This document shows, piece by piece, positions 23,630 through 33,565 of a DNA stretch of 64,000 bases. The translations under genes and the position numbers were made by a program. Source of the stretch: Anaspis maculata (lineage: Eukaryota; Arthropoda; Insecta; Coleoptera; Scraptiidae); the NCBI GenBank assembly GCA_949128115.1, contig OX421966.1, positions 248,001 to 312,000 on the forward strand, read 5' to 3'. Position 1 is the stretch's first letter, and each line of letters begins with the position of its first letter. The notes below the pieces were generated by a model. The model had not been told where the DNA came from. It saw nothing but the letters and a program-made list of their open reading frames with translations, and searched no databases.

Positions 23630-23910
23630 AACTAGTATATTACACTCGTTCAATAAGACGTTTCGTCACACTCCTTTCATTGGGAGGTGGGACTCTCATC
23701 ACTGCGTTCGTCGTGCCCCAAAAACAGTCGTGTGACAAACTTCGTCTTATTAAACATGTACCGGGTGTTTATAAACGACTGTGATCGCATCGCCTTTGGA
23801 ATCCGCTTTCGATCACTACAATTGCGTCTGTTACTGCGTTTTTCGGCCTGACCCATGCCTGCCGCGATCACAGTTTCTTATAAACACCCCGTATAATAAT
23901 ACTGTTACTG
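23630..23910. mobile_element. Hairpin MITE, host of a nested MITE
   Basis: Left arm AGTATATTACACTCGTTCAA-TAAGACG and a right arm that reads the inverse (CGTCTTATTAAACATGTA, then after the nested element TAATAATACTGTT). GTCACAC and GTGTGAC pair inside. Removal of 23761-23893 restores a near-palindrome of about 150 bp. Confidence 0.6.
23761..23891. mobile_element. Nested 131-bp TA-flanked MITE
   Basis: Terminal inverted repeats CCGGGTGTTTATAAACGACT...AGTTTCTTATAAACACCCCG with paired GTGATCGC/GCGATCAC inside; TA at 23759-23760 and 23892-23893. It sits inside the right arm of the surrounding hairpin MITE. Confidence 0.75.
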
Positions 23911-24111
23911 TTACATGTTACTGATGGACTCATTATTACACCGAAAGCGGTACTTTAATGGGGAATCTTGATAAACTGCTTTTCAATCAATAGCAACAAT
24001 TTATTCTCAATAGAAGTTGAGCGGACTTCAGTGCAGAGGTGTCACATGTCAAACGTTCTTATTTTCAGCAGCCAGAATTTACAATATAGGCGATTATCGA
24101 GTGAAGTAGAT

Positions 24112-24250
24112 GAAATAGTATATTACACTTGTTGATTAAGACGTATTGTCACACGACTGGTTTTGGGCACGACGAGCTTGCGAGGAGTGTTCCAAAGGAA
24201 GGAGTGCAGGAGGCAATGTCTTATGAAACTCGTATAATAATATACTATTA
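24112..24250. mobile_element. Second copy of the AGTATATTACAC hairpin MITE family
   Basis: Starts AATAGTATATTACACTTGTT and ends with the near-inverse AACTCGTATAATAATATACTATT; the TAAGACG and CGACGAG blocks match the element at 23630. Short and non-coding. Confidence 0.6.
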
Positions 24251-26548
24251 TTATTATAGATACCGTTGTTAGTGCATCAGATAAAACAAAGAGGTGGACT
24301 TGCTCAGTGAATGATTATTTCTTTAAAGCACTTGACTATAACTAGGCTGCGCGAATCGGCTAGGCCATATCAAATTGGCAAGAAAGAAGCTAAAAAAAAA
24401 AACGGGAAGAAACAATGTTAAGTTTTGAAATTTTGAACTGTATTATGACCGATGAATGCACAATCCAATTATTACATTCACAATAACTAATATCATTGAC
24501 TACGTTTGACTTTTGTATGTTTAGATATCTCAGAATCTTGGCCAAAGTTTGGTCATTTAGAGAGTTTAGAGAAAAAAAAGTGTAGTAATAATTACTTTGG
24601 AGAAAACTACTCGACTCAGGTGAGTAGAAATTGCTGAGTATAATTTAGGTCAATGGGAAATGATACAATAAAACTAATGTAGTACAATATAGAAATAAAA
24701 ATTGTGAATTGAATGTGTTTTACAAAATGAAACTTGGCGTAGATCAAGGAAGACTGGAGAATAAATTCATTGGTGATTTTGACAAGGTGGGTAGCGTTCA
24801 GATTTGAAGAACGTAAATATGCCACTTAGCTGGTATTTCCGTCCGGTAGTGAGCGATGTCCAGCAAGAGCAAAATATGGTGGATGCGCTGGTTGTTCCGT
24901 ATGGAAGCAAGGGAGGCGTCGTCAGGGCGTATTGGGCTATCATTGTAACTTGGCAATTCTCAATTTCCCAGGCCACGTGAGTCGAGACAGACAGAACGAA
25001 ATTGCGTTGGTACCTATCGGCGATAGGTAGGTAACTCGGTCCAGACGAAGTACAGAATAAAAGTCGATGACTTCGGACGAAATAAGAAGGAAACCAAAAG
25101 AGAAAATTTTAATCCAATTATGGTATTGGGTGTTTTTTTGAAAACTGGGGCTTCCTATTTCCTTCACCAGAGTTGCCCAACCGTGGTGTGATGTGGTGTG
25201 AATTTTTTGCTGGAAAATTACACAATTTTCACGAGCTTGGAACTTTACGGCGTTGTATCACACCACCAAAAAAGCGACAACAGAAAATTCCGGTATGAGA
25301 ACCCAGTTCGGTGAAAAAAAGTACGATTGCCAATCAAACGGACATGCCCATGCCCTCTCTTATCTTTTCACACGAACTTGTTCTTCTTTAAAGATTCCGC
25401 TGCTTCTGTTTCCCGCGGCAAAACATGAATTAAGACATTCCTCTCATGCTTGCGCTCCTCCCCAGCCTCCAACGGAGCCAGCAGATGGACTCAAATTATG
25501 ACGCAAAAATTTCGCTGAACATTTCTCTGAAGTCTGAAGCTAGCTTGACAGGCAACTTTCAGGTAACATTATGTGACTATTTTTCACTTCACCATTTGGT
25601 TTACACGAAGGACACAAAAATCATAAAATAATACGAGTTGTTATGATAATTCTATTACTCTTTATATGGACTACACAAATTGCTGTAAAATGTCACATTC
25701 AGAGAAATATTTTTTCATAGGGAAATGAAACCAAATTATAAACAATATCACTTTCATGTTTTTTTTTTCCAAATGATTTTGCAACAACCACAAAGGGTTA
25801 TTAGCGATGACAAGGAGGTTTGAGTACCTGATCTAAGAACAGCTGGTTGGGATAATCGAACAATAAGGACAGCAACAGACAAGGACACATTTTTCACGCC
25901 AATGGGTCTATATTGGCGACTTTCAAACATACAAGCAAATAAGACCACGGAAAAGGATGATGGGTTAAATGGCTTACATGGGATCAAATCTAGCTAAGTG
26001 TTGTTCATGGTATTATCAGGCCCATTTGAAGCGAAGACTAGACAAAATATGAAAGAAAACGAAAAAAAATATCTGAAAGAACACACTTTTTGAGCAACTT
26101 TTACTGATAAAATTCTATGCATCGGCTTACAGCTAGAATTCGTGGATCATTATGTTCTCCCCAATATTTCTTTCAGCACTTCCGCTAGAACGGGCCTGCG
26201 CTTGAACGTCAAAATGTTTTTCATCCTCATTGCATGATCTATGATTGCATGCGTCCATAGTGTCAAACGTCATGCAGAGAGCAAATCTCCCCAGATTTGT
26301 CAAAATGGGACAGATCATGCGATTTCTCCAAGTTATTATTTATCAATAAAAAATAATTATCTATACGTTACGATATTTCCTGCTTCCTCTGTGTTGATGG
26401 AGTAAGAACTCGGTGATGCAATAAAACAAGATGTTCTTGGTTAGTTTCCACTTCACGACTTAGACTATAGAACATAATGATAATAGGTATAATACAAAAA
26501 CTGTTGTGATGATGTAAATCCGCAAAACATAAAAATCAATAATTTGCC

Positions 26549-27244
26549 TTATTGGTGCAATTTCTTTGATCCGTTGTTTTGTTGTTGCGTTATATTGACT
26601 GGTATGTACGTAGCAAGACAATCCAAAACTTTTGGCCAAATCTCATCAGAACTGCGACCTTGAAACTCCCGCAGTACACCAACCTTCCGATAAAAATCGA
26701 CGACAGGTTGTGCAAGCTTCCTGTACTGCTTCAACCTCTCCAAAACGACCTCGGGCCTGTCGTCATCTCTCTGCACCAAATCTTCGCCGGTAACGTCGTC
26801 TTTGCCAGGCACTTTCGGAGCATTGAAGTCGGTGTTGTACACCCGGCCGCTCGGCAAATGAATCCAGCGACCTCTGACCCTCTCGATGATAACTTCGAAC
26901 GGCACGTCCAAGTTGATGGCGACGTCCACCGGTTGGATTTCCCACAGTTTCTGCGCCTGCGCCAGAGTCCTCGGATATCCATCCAGCAACCAGGAACGGT
27001 TGCCTACCTGACGAATTTCGTCCGCGATGAACTTGATCATGACGTGGTCGGGCACCAGTTTGCCGACTTTTACATATCCGTCGGCTTCCCTGCCTATGGC
27101 GGTTCCATTCTTGATGTTTATTCGCAACTTGTCTCCGCTGGAAATGTGCTGAAGATTGAAGGTGTTCACGATGCGCGACGAAATCGTGCCTTTGCCGGAT
27201 GCGGGAGGCCCCAGGATCACAGACTTGAACGGCTTCGTTGCCAT
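26549..27244 (-). CDS. AK3: Adenylate kinase 3 (GTP:AMP phosphotransferase), intronless
   Basis: A 231-residue nucleoside monophosphate kinase that transfers phosphate from GTP to AMP, a mitochondrial-matrix role in the AK3 family. The P-loop GPPASGKGT is near residue 12; the AMP-binding region has SSGDKLR and LLDGYPRT; the LID follows GRWIHLPSGRVYN and contains DDVTGEDLVQRDDDRPE. The LID lacks the four zinc Cys of bacterial enzymes, as usual in animal AK3. Length fits the family. The start at MATKPFKS matches the usual N-terminus; the same frame is open to an ATG at 27325 (a Gly-rich leader MQGGGGGIM), which is probably 5' UTR. The absence of introns in a window of intron-rich genes suggests a retrocopy or intron loss, but no poly(A) tract or target duplication was seen. 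The frame is intact, so it is probably functional. Confidence 0.93.
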   Translation of the reverse strand: MATKPFKSVILGPPASGKGTISSRIVNTFNLQHISSGDKLRINIKNGTAIGREADGYVKVGKLVPDHVMIKFIADEIRQVGNRSWLLDGYPRTLAQAQKLWEIQPVDVAINLDVPFEVIIERVRGRWIHLPSGRVYNTDFNAPKVPGKDDVTGEDLVQRDDDRPEVVLERLKQYRKLAQPVVDFYRKVGVLREFQGRSSDEIWPKVLDCLATYIPVNITQQQNNGSKKLHQ

Positions 27245-27785
27245 TTCGATTGTATTCGACTTTTGAGCTGTTGAATAAATAGTCTGGATGTTAATCGTCA
27301 TAATACCACCACCACCACCTTGCATTCAATGATCAAGAGGTGCCGTTTGGTACGAATGTTCACGTACCCATGATTTGATTCTAAGAGGTGTCGCGAAGAA
27401 TGCAGCCGGGCAGATGCCGTATGCAGAGTGATCAAAAATGCAAATGCTTCAACTCATGATCCAAAAAAGTTGGAGTCATGAAAATCGAAATTCAGGATGT
27501 AAATTCAGAATTACAATTCAATCCTTATTATAATAATCCAGGCGTACAAATAGCTCCCAATTGAAAAAAAAATCACTGAATTAATCTTTCAGTGAAGTTG
27601 TTGTTGAGCATGGAAATCCCGTTTGCAAAAAGCACGTGACGGTATACTCACGTTATGTTTTTTTTTTCAAGGCGACTAGAGTATCCGATCGCATTTTTGA
27701 ATCATGAACATAGATCGGTGAATACCTAATTCATCAGACCAAAATGCCAATGGATGAAACAGAACCAAGTTAGGTGGGTACATAC

Positions 27786-27843
27786 CTTTGGTTTGATGTG
27801 CGCCAAGGGTCATCAAAACAAATAACAATAATAAATTTGACAT
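27786..27843 (-). other. Orphan signal-peptide exon, paralogue of the clip-SPH first exon
   Basis: On the minus strand ATG encodes MSNLLLLFVLMTLGAHQTK and then a consensus donor (GTATGT). The coding part and the bases before the ATG match exon 1 of the clip-domain homologue at 35199-35259 (both have TTATTGTTATTTGTTTTGAT and the preceding GATGAGTAG segment). No further protease exons occur between here and the adenylate kinase gene. It is probably a duplicated fragment (promoter plus exon 1). Its phase-1 donor could splice in frame to an acceptor at 27268-27269 ahead of the kinase; that is speculative. Confidence 0.6.
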
Positions 27844-28296
27844 CTTTCTTCACTCGCGATCTACTCATCCGCACATATCAACATCTATGACTGGTATCTA
27901 GTTATCCGATCTCGCGTGACGGCGACTACCAAAGAATTTCCACTGTAGCTACTGTTTTGATCTAACGCAAGTGTAAACAAAATAAAAACAACTCAGCCCT
28001 AGTAATTATTCCAAAGACCTGTACCATCGCGGGCAGAAAATTTAGCATGATGTAAGAGCTATTTAGATACCTTGCCTGGCTTTTGTACACCGTGCTTGAC
28101 TTTGACTCAATTTGCTGACCTATAAATATGATCTGTGACTAACCGTCAGTTCTACAAAAAAGATGATCAGCGATCAAGGCTGATTGTAGATTAACTAAAA
28201 TTTTTCTGCTGAATGGTAGGTAATTACTGACAACGGTGCGACTGGTCTGCAAGACTAACGAGCAACCTAAATTTGGCATACATAATGTAATATTGA

Positions 28297-28842
28297 TACA
28301 CAGGTGAGCCAGATGTAATCGTGCAAACTTCAAGGGTAGTTTTTTTCTAGACGCACTGATTCAGAAAAACTTGTATTGTATGCCTCTATCTTGCTCCCGA
28401 AGAAAGATACAGGGTGTCAAAATTCACTTTTTCAGTTTTTCTTTTCAATTTCTAACTTGCGAACTATTCAACCAAATAAGCTTAAATTCAGCATAGGCTG
28501 CTCTGTCGGAAACGTCCACCTACTTGCAAAATTTCGAAATAATCCAATTTGTAGCGTAGGAGTTATGTGGGGGGTCATCAATTTGGAAACAACTGAAGAT
28601 ACTTTGAAATAATGTTCTCTCCAGAACTCCTACACCACCGAGTACACCACTGATTGGATTCCTTCGAAATTCAGCAGGTTGGTTGACAATTCCGATAATT
28701 TTAAAAATGAAAAAAGTGAGCTTTGACACCCTGTACCTTTCCAAGGAAGCGAGATAAAGGCATACTATACAGGTTTTTTTGAATCAGGCCGTCTAGGAGG
28801 AACTACCCTCAAAGCTAGCACGATTACATCTGTCACCCTGTA
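28297..28842. mobile_element. Palindromic MITE hosting a second MITE
   Basis: Outer arms: TACACAGGTGAGCCAGATGT at the left, and the inverse of TACAGGGTGACAGATGTAAT at the right; AATCGTGC, GGGTAGTT and CTAGACG blocks all pair in order. The arms run about 110 bp each and are separated by the nested element at 28408-28735. Confidence 0.7.
28408..28735. mobile_element. Nested TACAGGGTGTC MITE
   Basis: Ends are TACAGGGTGTCAAAATTCAC and the inverse of TACAGGGTGTCAAAGCTCAC, with TA at each edge. Inverted similarity continues inward (TTTTTCAGTTTTTC / ATGAAAAAAG and the AATAATCCAATT / TGATTGGATT blocks). Confidence 0.7.
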
Positions 28843-28879
28843 TAAAATAATTATGATGATGAATAATCAGTTGAGAAAT

Positions 28880-30660
28880 CACATGTAATGAGCAATCGAG
28901 TGAGCGATATTTACTGAAAAATAATTTGGAATGTTCTCAGTGGAACAGTGCAAAATTTGAAACTGGAATCTTTTCTGCATGGAAATTGGTGATAAGTTTT
29001 GGAGAATCAAAAAAGAAAGTCTTGCAAGTTTGAGAAAAATACTTCTCAAAATACATCTTCCTGATTGCCTTGGTGACAGTGACAGAGAAATGATGTGAGA
29101 CTTTTTCCTCAAAAGAGTCGTGCAAAGTATCTCAAATTTTGAAGAACTTTCTCAATAGAAATTCGACAGGGCCGGAGAAAATCTCGGCGAAAAAATGTGG
29201 AATATCTGAAGCTGATAACTTTATTGGCTCACGAAGATATCCCCATTTGAAATTGCATAAGACATAATTTTCACAATAAAAGTTCTCACAGTGGAGACCA
29301 TGCAGAATGTTTCGGATGATAATGAGCAAAAATCTATATTTCTTGGAAAAATTTCATTCCCAAAAATTCCAGTTCTAAAATCCCAAAAAATTCGGCCGAA
29401 GGCAGCTTTGACAGGCCTGAGAAAATCTTGAAAACATTTTAGGGCAAAAAATGGTTCACAAGACGTCCGTTTGAGAAATCGCCTGAGAATTCCATTGAAA
29501 CGTATTTTTTAAATTTCATCGTAGTCGCTAAGAAATCTTGTAGATTAATTTCAAAATAGACTCGAAAATAGACAAGACTGAAGACACTCTTCTCAAAAAG
29601 GGCTTGAAATTTTCCAAATAGGCAAGAGGACACTGATAAGAAATTTTGTGGGTGTTATTTTCCGAAAACTGGTTTCGGAATATTGATAGTACTTATCCCA
29701 CAAAATAGGAATAAATACATGAAAATTATCAATACTGCGTGTACGTCAATAGGTACATTCTTCACGATGAAGTCTCTGGAAACATTGATGAAAAATTGAG
29801 AGAAATATTCTAATAAAGGAGTTCGTGTGGAAGACTCTTGCGGAATTGGTGAGAAATTTTCAAGAATAAATACTGAGGAAACATTGATAAATAAATACTG
29901 AGAGAAAATTTTGCGAGGCCAGAGAGTAGAACACGTTTTCAACCCTTATTCAATGACCCCCCACATCTAAATATAATGATATTGGATATTTTTGAGAAAG
30001 TTTAACCGTGGGATATGTCAAGCAAGGATTGTGCGAAATATCTCTAGAATGTGAGGGGAAATGCTCCTTCAATTTTAGCGACCTTGCCTCTGCTAAAATC
30101 ATACGACGAAATTAACTATATTTTGCGTATTCCTTAGTTTCACTTTTTTTTTCATATTGTCCTACTTATAAACTGTGTCTTCACTTTTATAAATATTGTA
30201 GAAATTTTATTACTATTGGGAAGTTTCAAGAAATATTTCTGAATAAAGCTTCGGATTTGGCTCAAAAAAACCCTCAAGAGACCAAAGTTCAAGAGAGATA
30301 TTCATAAGGAACAGTGTGCAAATTATCACGCCTCGCGGAATAGGTACTTATTCCCAGAGTCGTAAGAAATCCATCAGATTGATATTTCTCAGAAGAGCTT
30401 CTCTTAAAAATGACTAAAATTATTTTTAACGAAATTGGAGATACCGACGAGAAGTCGCGTGAGCCAATATCCACTGGAAAAGTAGTTGAAATGTTCTTGA
30501 AATATGGGTAAGAAATTTTGGACCTGAAATCTTGTCTGGAGTTCGATGGAAAATTTTAAATAATAATTCTCAAGAAAATCTTGCGAAGCAACCCTGGAGA
30601 AGTGCTCCTCAAAAAGACGATTCCATCAAAGCCTCGAAAGCATTAATGAGAAATCATGTG
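28880..30660. repeat. Degenerate tandem repeats rich in GAGAAAT/TCTCAAGAA
   Basis: Motifs such as TCTCAAAA-AAG, TTGAGAAAT and GGAAACATTGATGAAAAATTG return at irregular intervals of several tens of bases. No gene or transposon terminus is recognised. A short relative lies at about 32280-32520. Confidence 0.45.
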
Positions 30661-30960
30661 AAAATGTTCGGGTAACAGAATATCCCAGCCAAAAATATTC
30701 CGCCAATAAATATTCCAATCATAAAATGTCCCCGCGACAAAATATGCCATGACCAAAATATCCCCGCCAAAATATTATCGCGGCCAAAAATACCCCGGCG
30801 ACCAAATATCCCTTGCCAAAATATTCCCGCTGAAAATATCCTTGCAACAAAATATCCCAGACCAAAAATATCCCCGCCAATAATATCTCAGCCAAAAAGA
30901 CCCCACCCAAAAATATCCCCGCGACAAAATTTCCCAATCTGGAAATATCGCAAGGAGGTA
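30660..30960. repeat. Minisatellite with AAAATATCCCCGCCAA unit
   Basis: About fifteen diverged copies of a unit near 20 bp, for example CCAAAAATATCCCCGCCAAT and CGACAAAATATCCCAGACC. Homopurine/homopyrimidine bias is absent, so it is a simple unit expansion. Confidence 0.75.
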
Positions 30961-32280
30961 ACAGCACTAACAGCTCTTCAGCCACCGGATCACTGGGTAC
31001 TCTGAAACCCAATAAAAGGCTGAGTGGGCTGATAAGAGCTCCATACTACACATGAGGATACAAGGGTGCCCGATAGGGCTCCGAATATCACATTGAGGCA
31101 CAATGTGCTCACCTCGATGCTCACTCATGCTCCGGAAGTCTCGGAAAGATGCAAGGTGGCTCAACAGGGCTTCAAAAGACGTTAAAGAAACAAGGGGGCC
31201 TAATTTTGGGCCAAATGGAGCCATGTGTGACATAAGAAAGCAGAAGGGTGCTTACTTGAACTCTGAGAGTCTTGGAAAAACACAAGGAAGCTGATAAGAG
31301 CTCCAAACCACACACGCTTACACAAGGGATTTACACTAAGATTTCCAAGTCTGGGGGCTAACTGGAACTCTGAAAGCCACGAAAAAACATAGAGGGGCTT
31401 ATCAGGGCTCCAAACAACATATAAAGACACAAGGGGGCCCAATAGAGATCCAAATGCCACAAAAAATGCAAGGCAGCGAGGCTTTAAACGATGATGAAGA
31501 CACAAGGGAGCCCAATGGAACTTTACACAACAATGAAGGGGAAAGGGAGATTACTGGTACTCTGAAAGCCAATAAAAACATAAGTGGGCCAATTTGGCTC
31601 CATCTTGGGCTCTGTACTACATTTGAGGACACAAAGGGACCAGATAGGGCTCCGAATATCACATCAAGGCACAAGGCGGAAGATATAAGGGGGCTCAGCA
31701 GAGCTTCAAAAGACATTAAATAAATAAGGGAGCCCAATGGAGCTCTGGATAACAAGTAGGCAACAGGGGGCTTACTGGAATTCTGATAGCCACGAAAAAA
31801 CACAAGGGGGCCAACTAGGGTTCCAAACTACATTTCAGACATAAGAGGCCCGATATGGCTCCGAAAGCCATAGAAAAACTATAAAGGAGGCCCAATGAAG
31901 ATACATATATAATAAAAGAAGGAAAATGGGGGCTAGGTACTGGAATTTTAATAGCCATGGAAAAACATAATTTGGTTCATCAGGGCTCCAAATTATACTT
32001 GAAAATACAAGGGGACCCGATTTAGGGCCGAATATCACATCAAAGCCTAAGGGGCTTACTAGTGCTCGGAAAGCCTCGGGAAAGTGGAAAAAGGCTCAAC
32101 AGAGCTTGGAACGTTATTGAAGACACAAGAAGGCCCAATGGAGCTCTGTGTAACAAAACAAGTCAAAATTGGACTTCCTGGTACCTATTCCGAAAGCCAT
32201 GGAAAAACATAATGGAACACAATAGGGTTCCAACTACACTTAATGACACAATGATGGGAATGTTTCTCGCGAAACGGTCA
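30960..32280. repeat. Minisatellite with GGGCTCCAAAC...CACAAGGGGGCC unit
   Basis: Repeated cassettes of about 80-110 bp built from AGGGCTCC-AA, ACACAAGGGGGCC and ACTGGAACTCTGAAAGCCA-GAAAAA blocks, diverged 15-30% by eye. Related blocks occur at about 52410-52690 in the same orientation and inverted at about 37690-37840. Long frames here are by-products of the repeat composition. Confidence 0.7.
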
Positions 32281-32734
32281 TGAAAAATATTCCTGATGAT
32301 GAGGAAGAAACGAGTTCTCAGAATAATTTGTAAGTAGAAATTCCATCATAGCTGGAAAAACTCTCATTGAGAAGACTTTGAAATGTTCAGTATGGCCTTG
32401 AAAACACTAACGAGAGATCGAGTGGGGTGAATTTTCCGGGAAAGTCATGCAAAATTTCCTCAGTAGATTGACAAGAAATTTTGGAGGTGATTATAAATGA
32501 ACGCTTCAAGAATAATTAATTTAGAGTGAAAACAAATTGTGGTACATTTTCCAGATTCAAACTTCGGACAACTGTATATGGAATGGCAGTTCACTTGATG
32601 TTCATTTTCTTTTTCAAACTCTATTTTTGCTGTTTTGATTGCTCACTCTGTTATTTGAAAGAGAGTACTTGATGCGATTTGAATTACAACACAAATCAAA
32701 AACCAATGGCCCATTAGCTAGGAACCAAAATTGG

Positions 32735-33465
32735 GCATGATTGACGGAAAAGTTAACTTTGTTGAACGTTGAACCGTTGGTCAAATAATTGACTCCGTTA
32801 ATTGTTGGTCTGTTAACTGATCAAAAATGAGCCAAGCTACCGTCTAAGCTATTTATTATTACCGTTAATTATCATTAGCTACCTTCAAGAAGTGTTTGGA
32901 CGTCGTCGAGGAACCCATCTCACAAGCACAATCCACGAAACTGCGTCCTGTTCCAGGAGCAGGTCAAGTTAGGTCAAGTCAGGTCAAAGGAAAGAAAGAA
33001 GAGGTCAAAGCTAGGCACTAGACCGTTAATCCGTTAAACTTCCGTTAACTTAAAGTCGTTAACTTGAAGGAAAAATGAAGGAACGTTTAAACTGTGGGTA
33101 TAAAACCTGTAAAAGATCACTCTATCGATCACCAGAAGCATTTTTAGAATCGGTCAATTTTTTCTCAAGATATCCTCATTTCAACCGAGGCAATATTTTC
33201 AACTTGGCTTTCAACTTCAATCTTGGCCCAGTTCAGTTAGGGATTACCTATATTGCTGGTGTAGGTATTATAGTTTGGTCGCTTTCAAGGCGGTGTTTGG
33301 ATGATTTTGAAGATGATTCTTTTGGTTTACAAATTGAAAAGATATTGTTAACGGTTAAACGTTAACTTCCGTTACATTTCAAATCAATTAACTGATTAAC
33401 GAAGTTAACTTTTTTGTCAACGATTGACCGTTTAACAAAGTTAATTTTTCCGTTAACGGTGCCCA
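32735..33465. mobile_element. hAT-like remnant with GTTAAC subterminal repeats
   Basis: Both ends are dense in GTTAAC/CCGTTAA words in inverted arrangement: left TTGGGCATGATTGACGGAAA-AGTTAAC, right the inverse of GGTGGGCACCGTTAACGGAA. Many copies of GTTAACTT follow at 32750-32880, 33020-33065 and 33345-33465. The arrangement resembles hAT subterminal repeats. I could not confirm a target duplication, and the central 290-bp frame has no recognisable domain. Confidence 0.5.
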
Positions 33466-33565
33466 CCTTTGGAAGAGGTATGATATCATATTTTCATCAG
33501 GCAATTGAAAAGAAAATTCATGTAATCTTGATTGTACATGAGTAAATCTATTTTGTGGACGAATG

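Larger units (their letters stand above)
22766..26548. other. Gene-poor stretch upstream of copy B
   Basis: No gene is recognised. It contains hairpin MITEs (23630-23910 and 24112-24250) and one isolated GGTGGATGCGC satellite motif at about 24870. A 50-codon plus-strand frame from the ATG near 24821 (MPLSWYFRPVVSDVQQEQ...) has no recognisable domain and overlaps that motif, so I do not call it. The 3' UTR of the adenylate kinase gene presumably lies in the last few hundred bases, but no canonical AATAAA was seen on the minus strand. Confidence 0.5.

Noticed and set aside
24821..24976. 50-codon plus-strand frame with mixed composition
   Set aside because: No domain, and it overlaps a GGTGGATGCGC satellite motif; an exon of an unknown gene cannot be excluded but is not supported.
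26579..27274. 231-codon plus-strand open frame
   Set aside because: It is the antisense shadow of the adenylate kinase gene; the translation has no domain.
31402..31803. 133-codon minus-strand frame in the GGGCTCC minisatellite
   Set aside because: The frame tracks the repeat units; the repetitive FxxALLSPLIS-like peptide is a by-product.
33075..33365. 96-codon plus-strand frame inside the GTTAAC element
   Set aside because: No recognisable domain; bounded by subterminal repeats of a decayed transposon.
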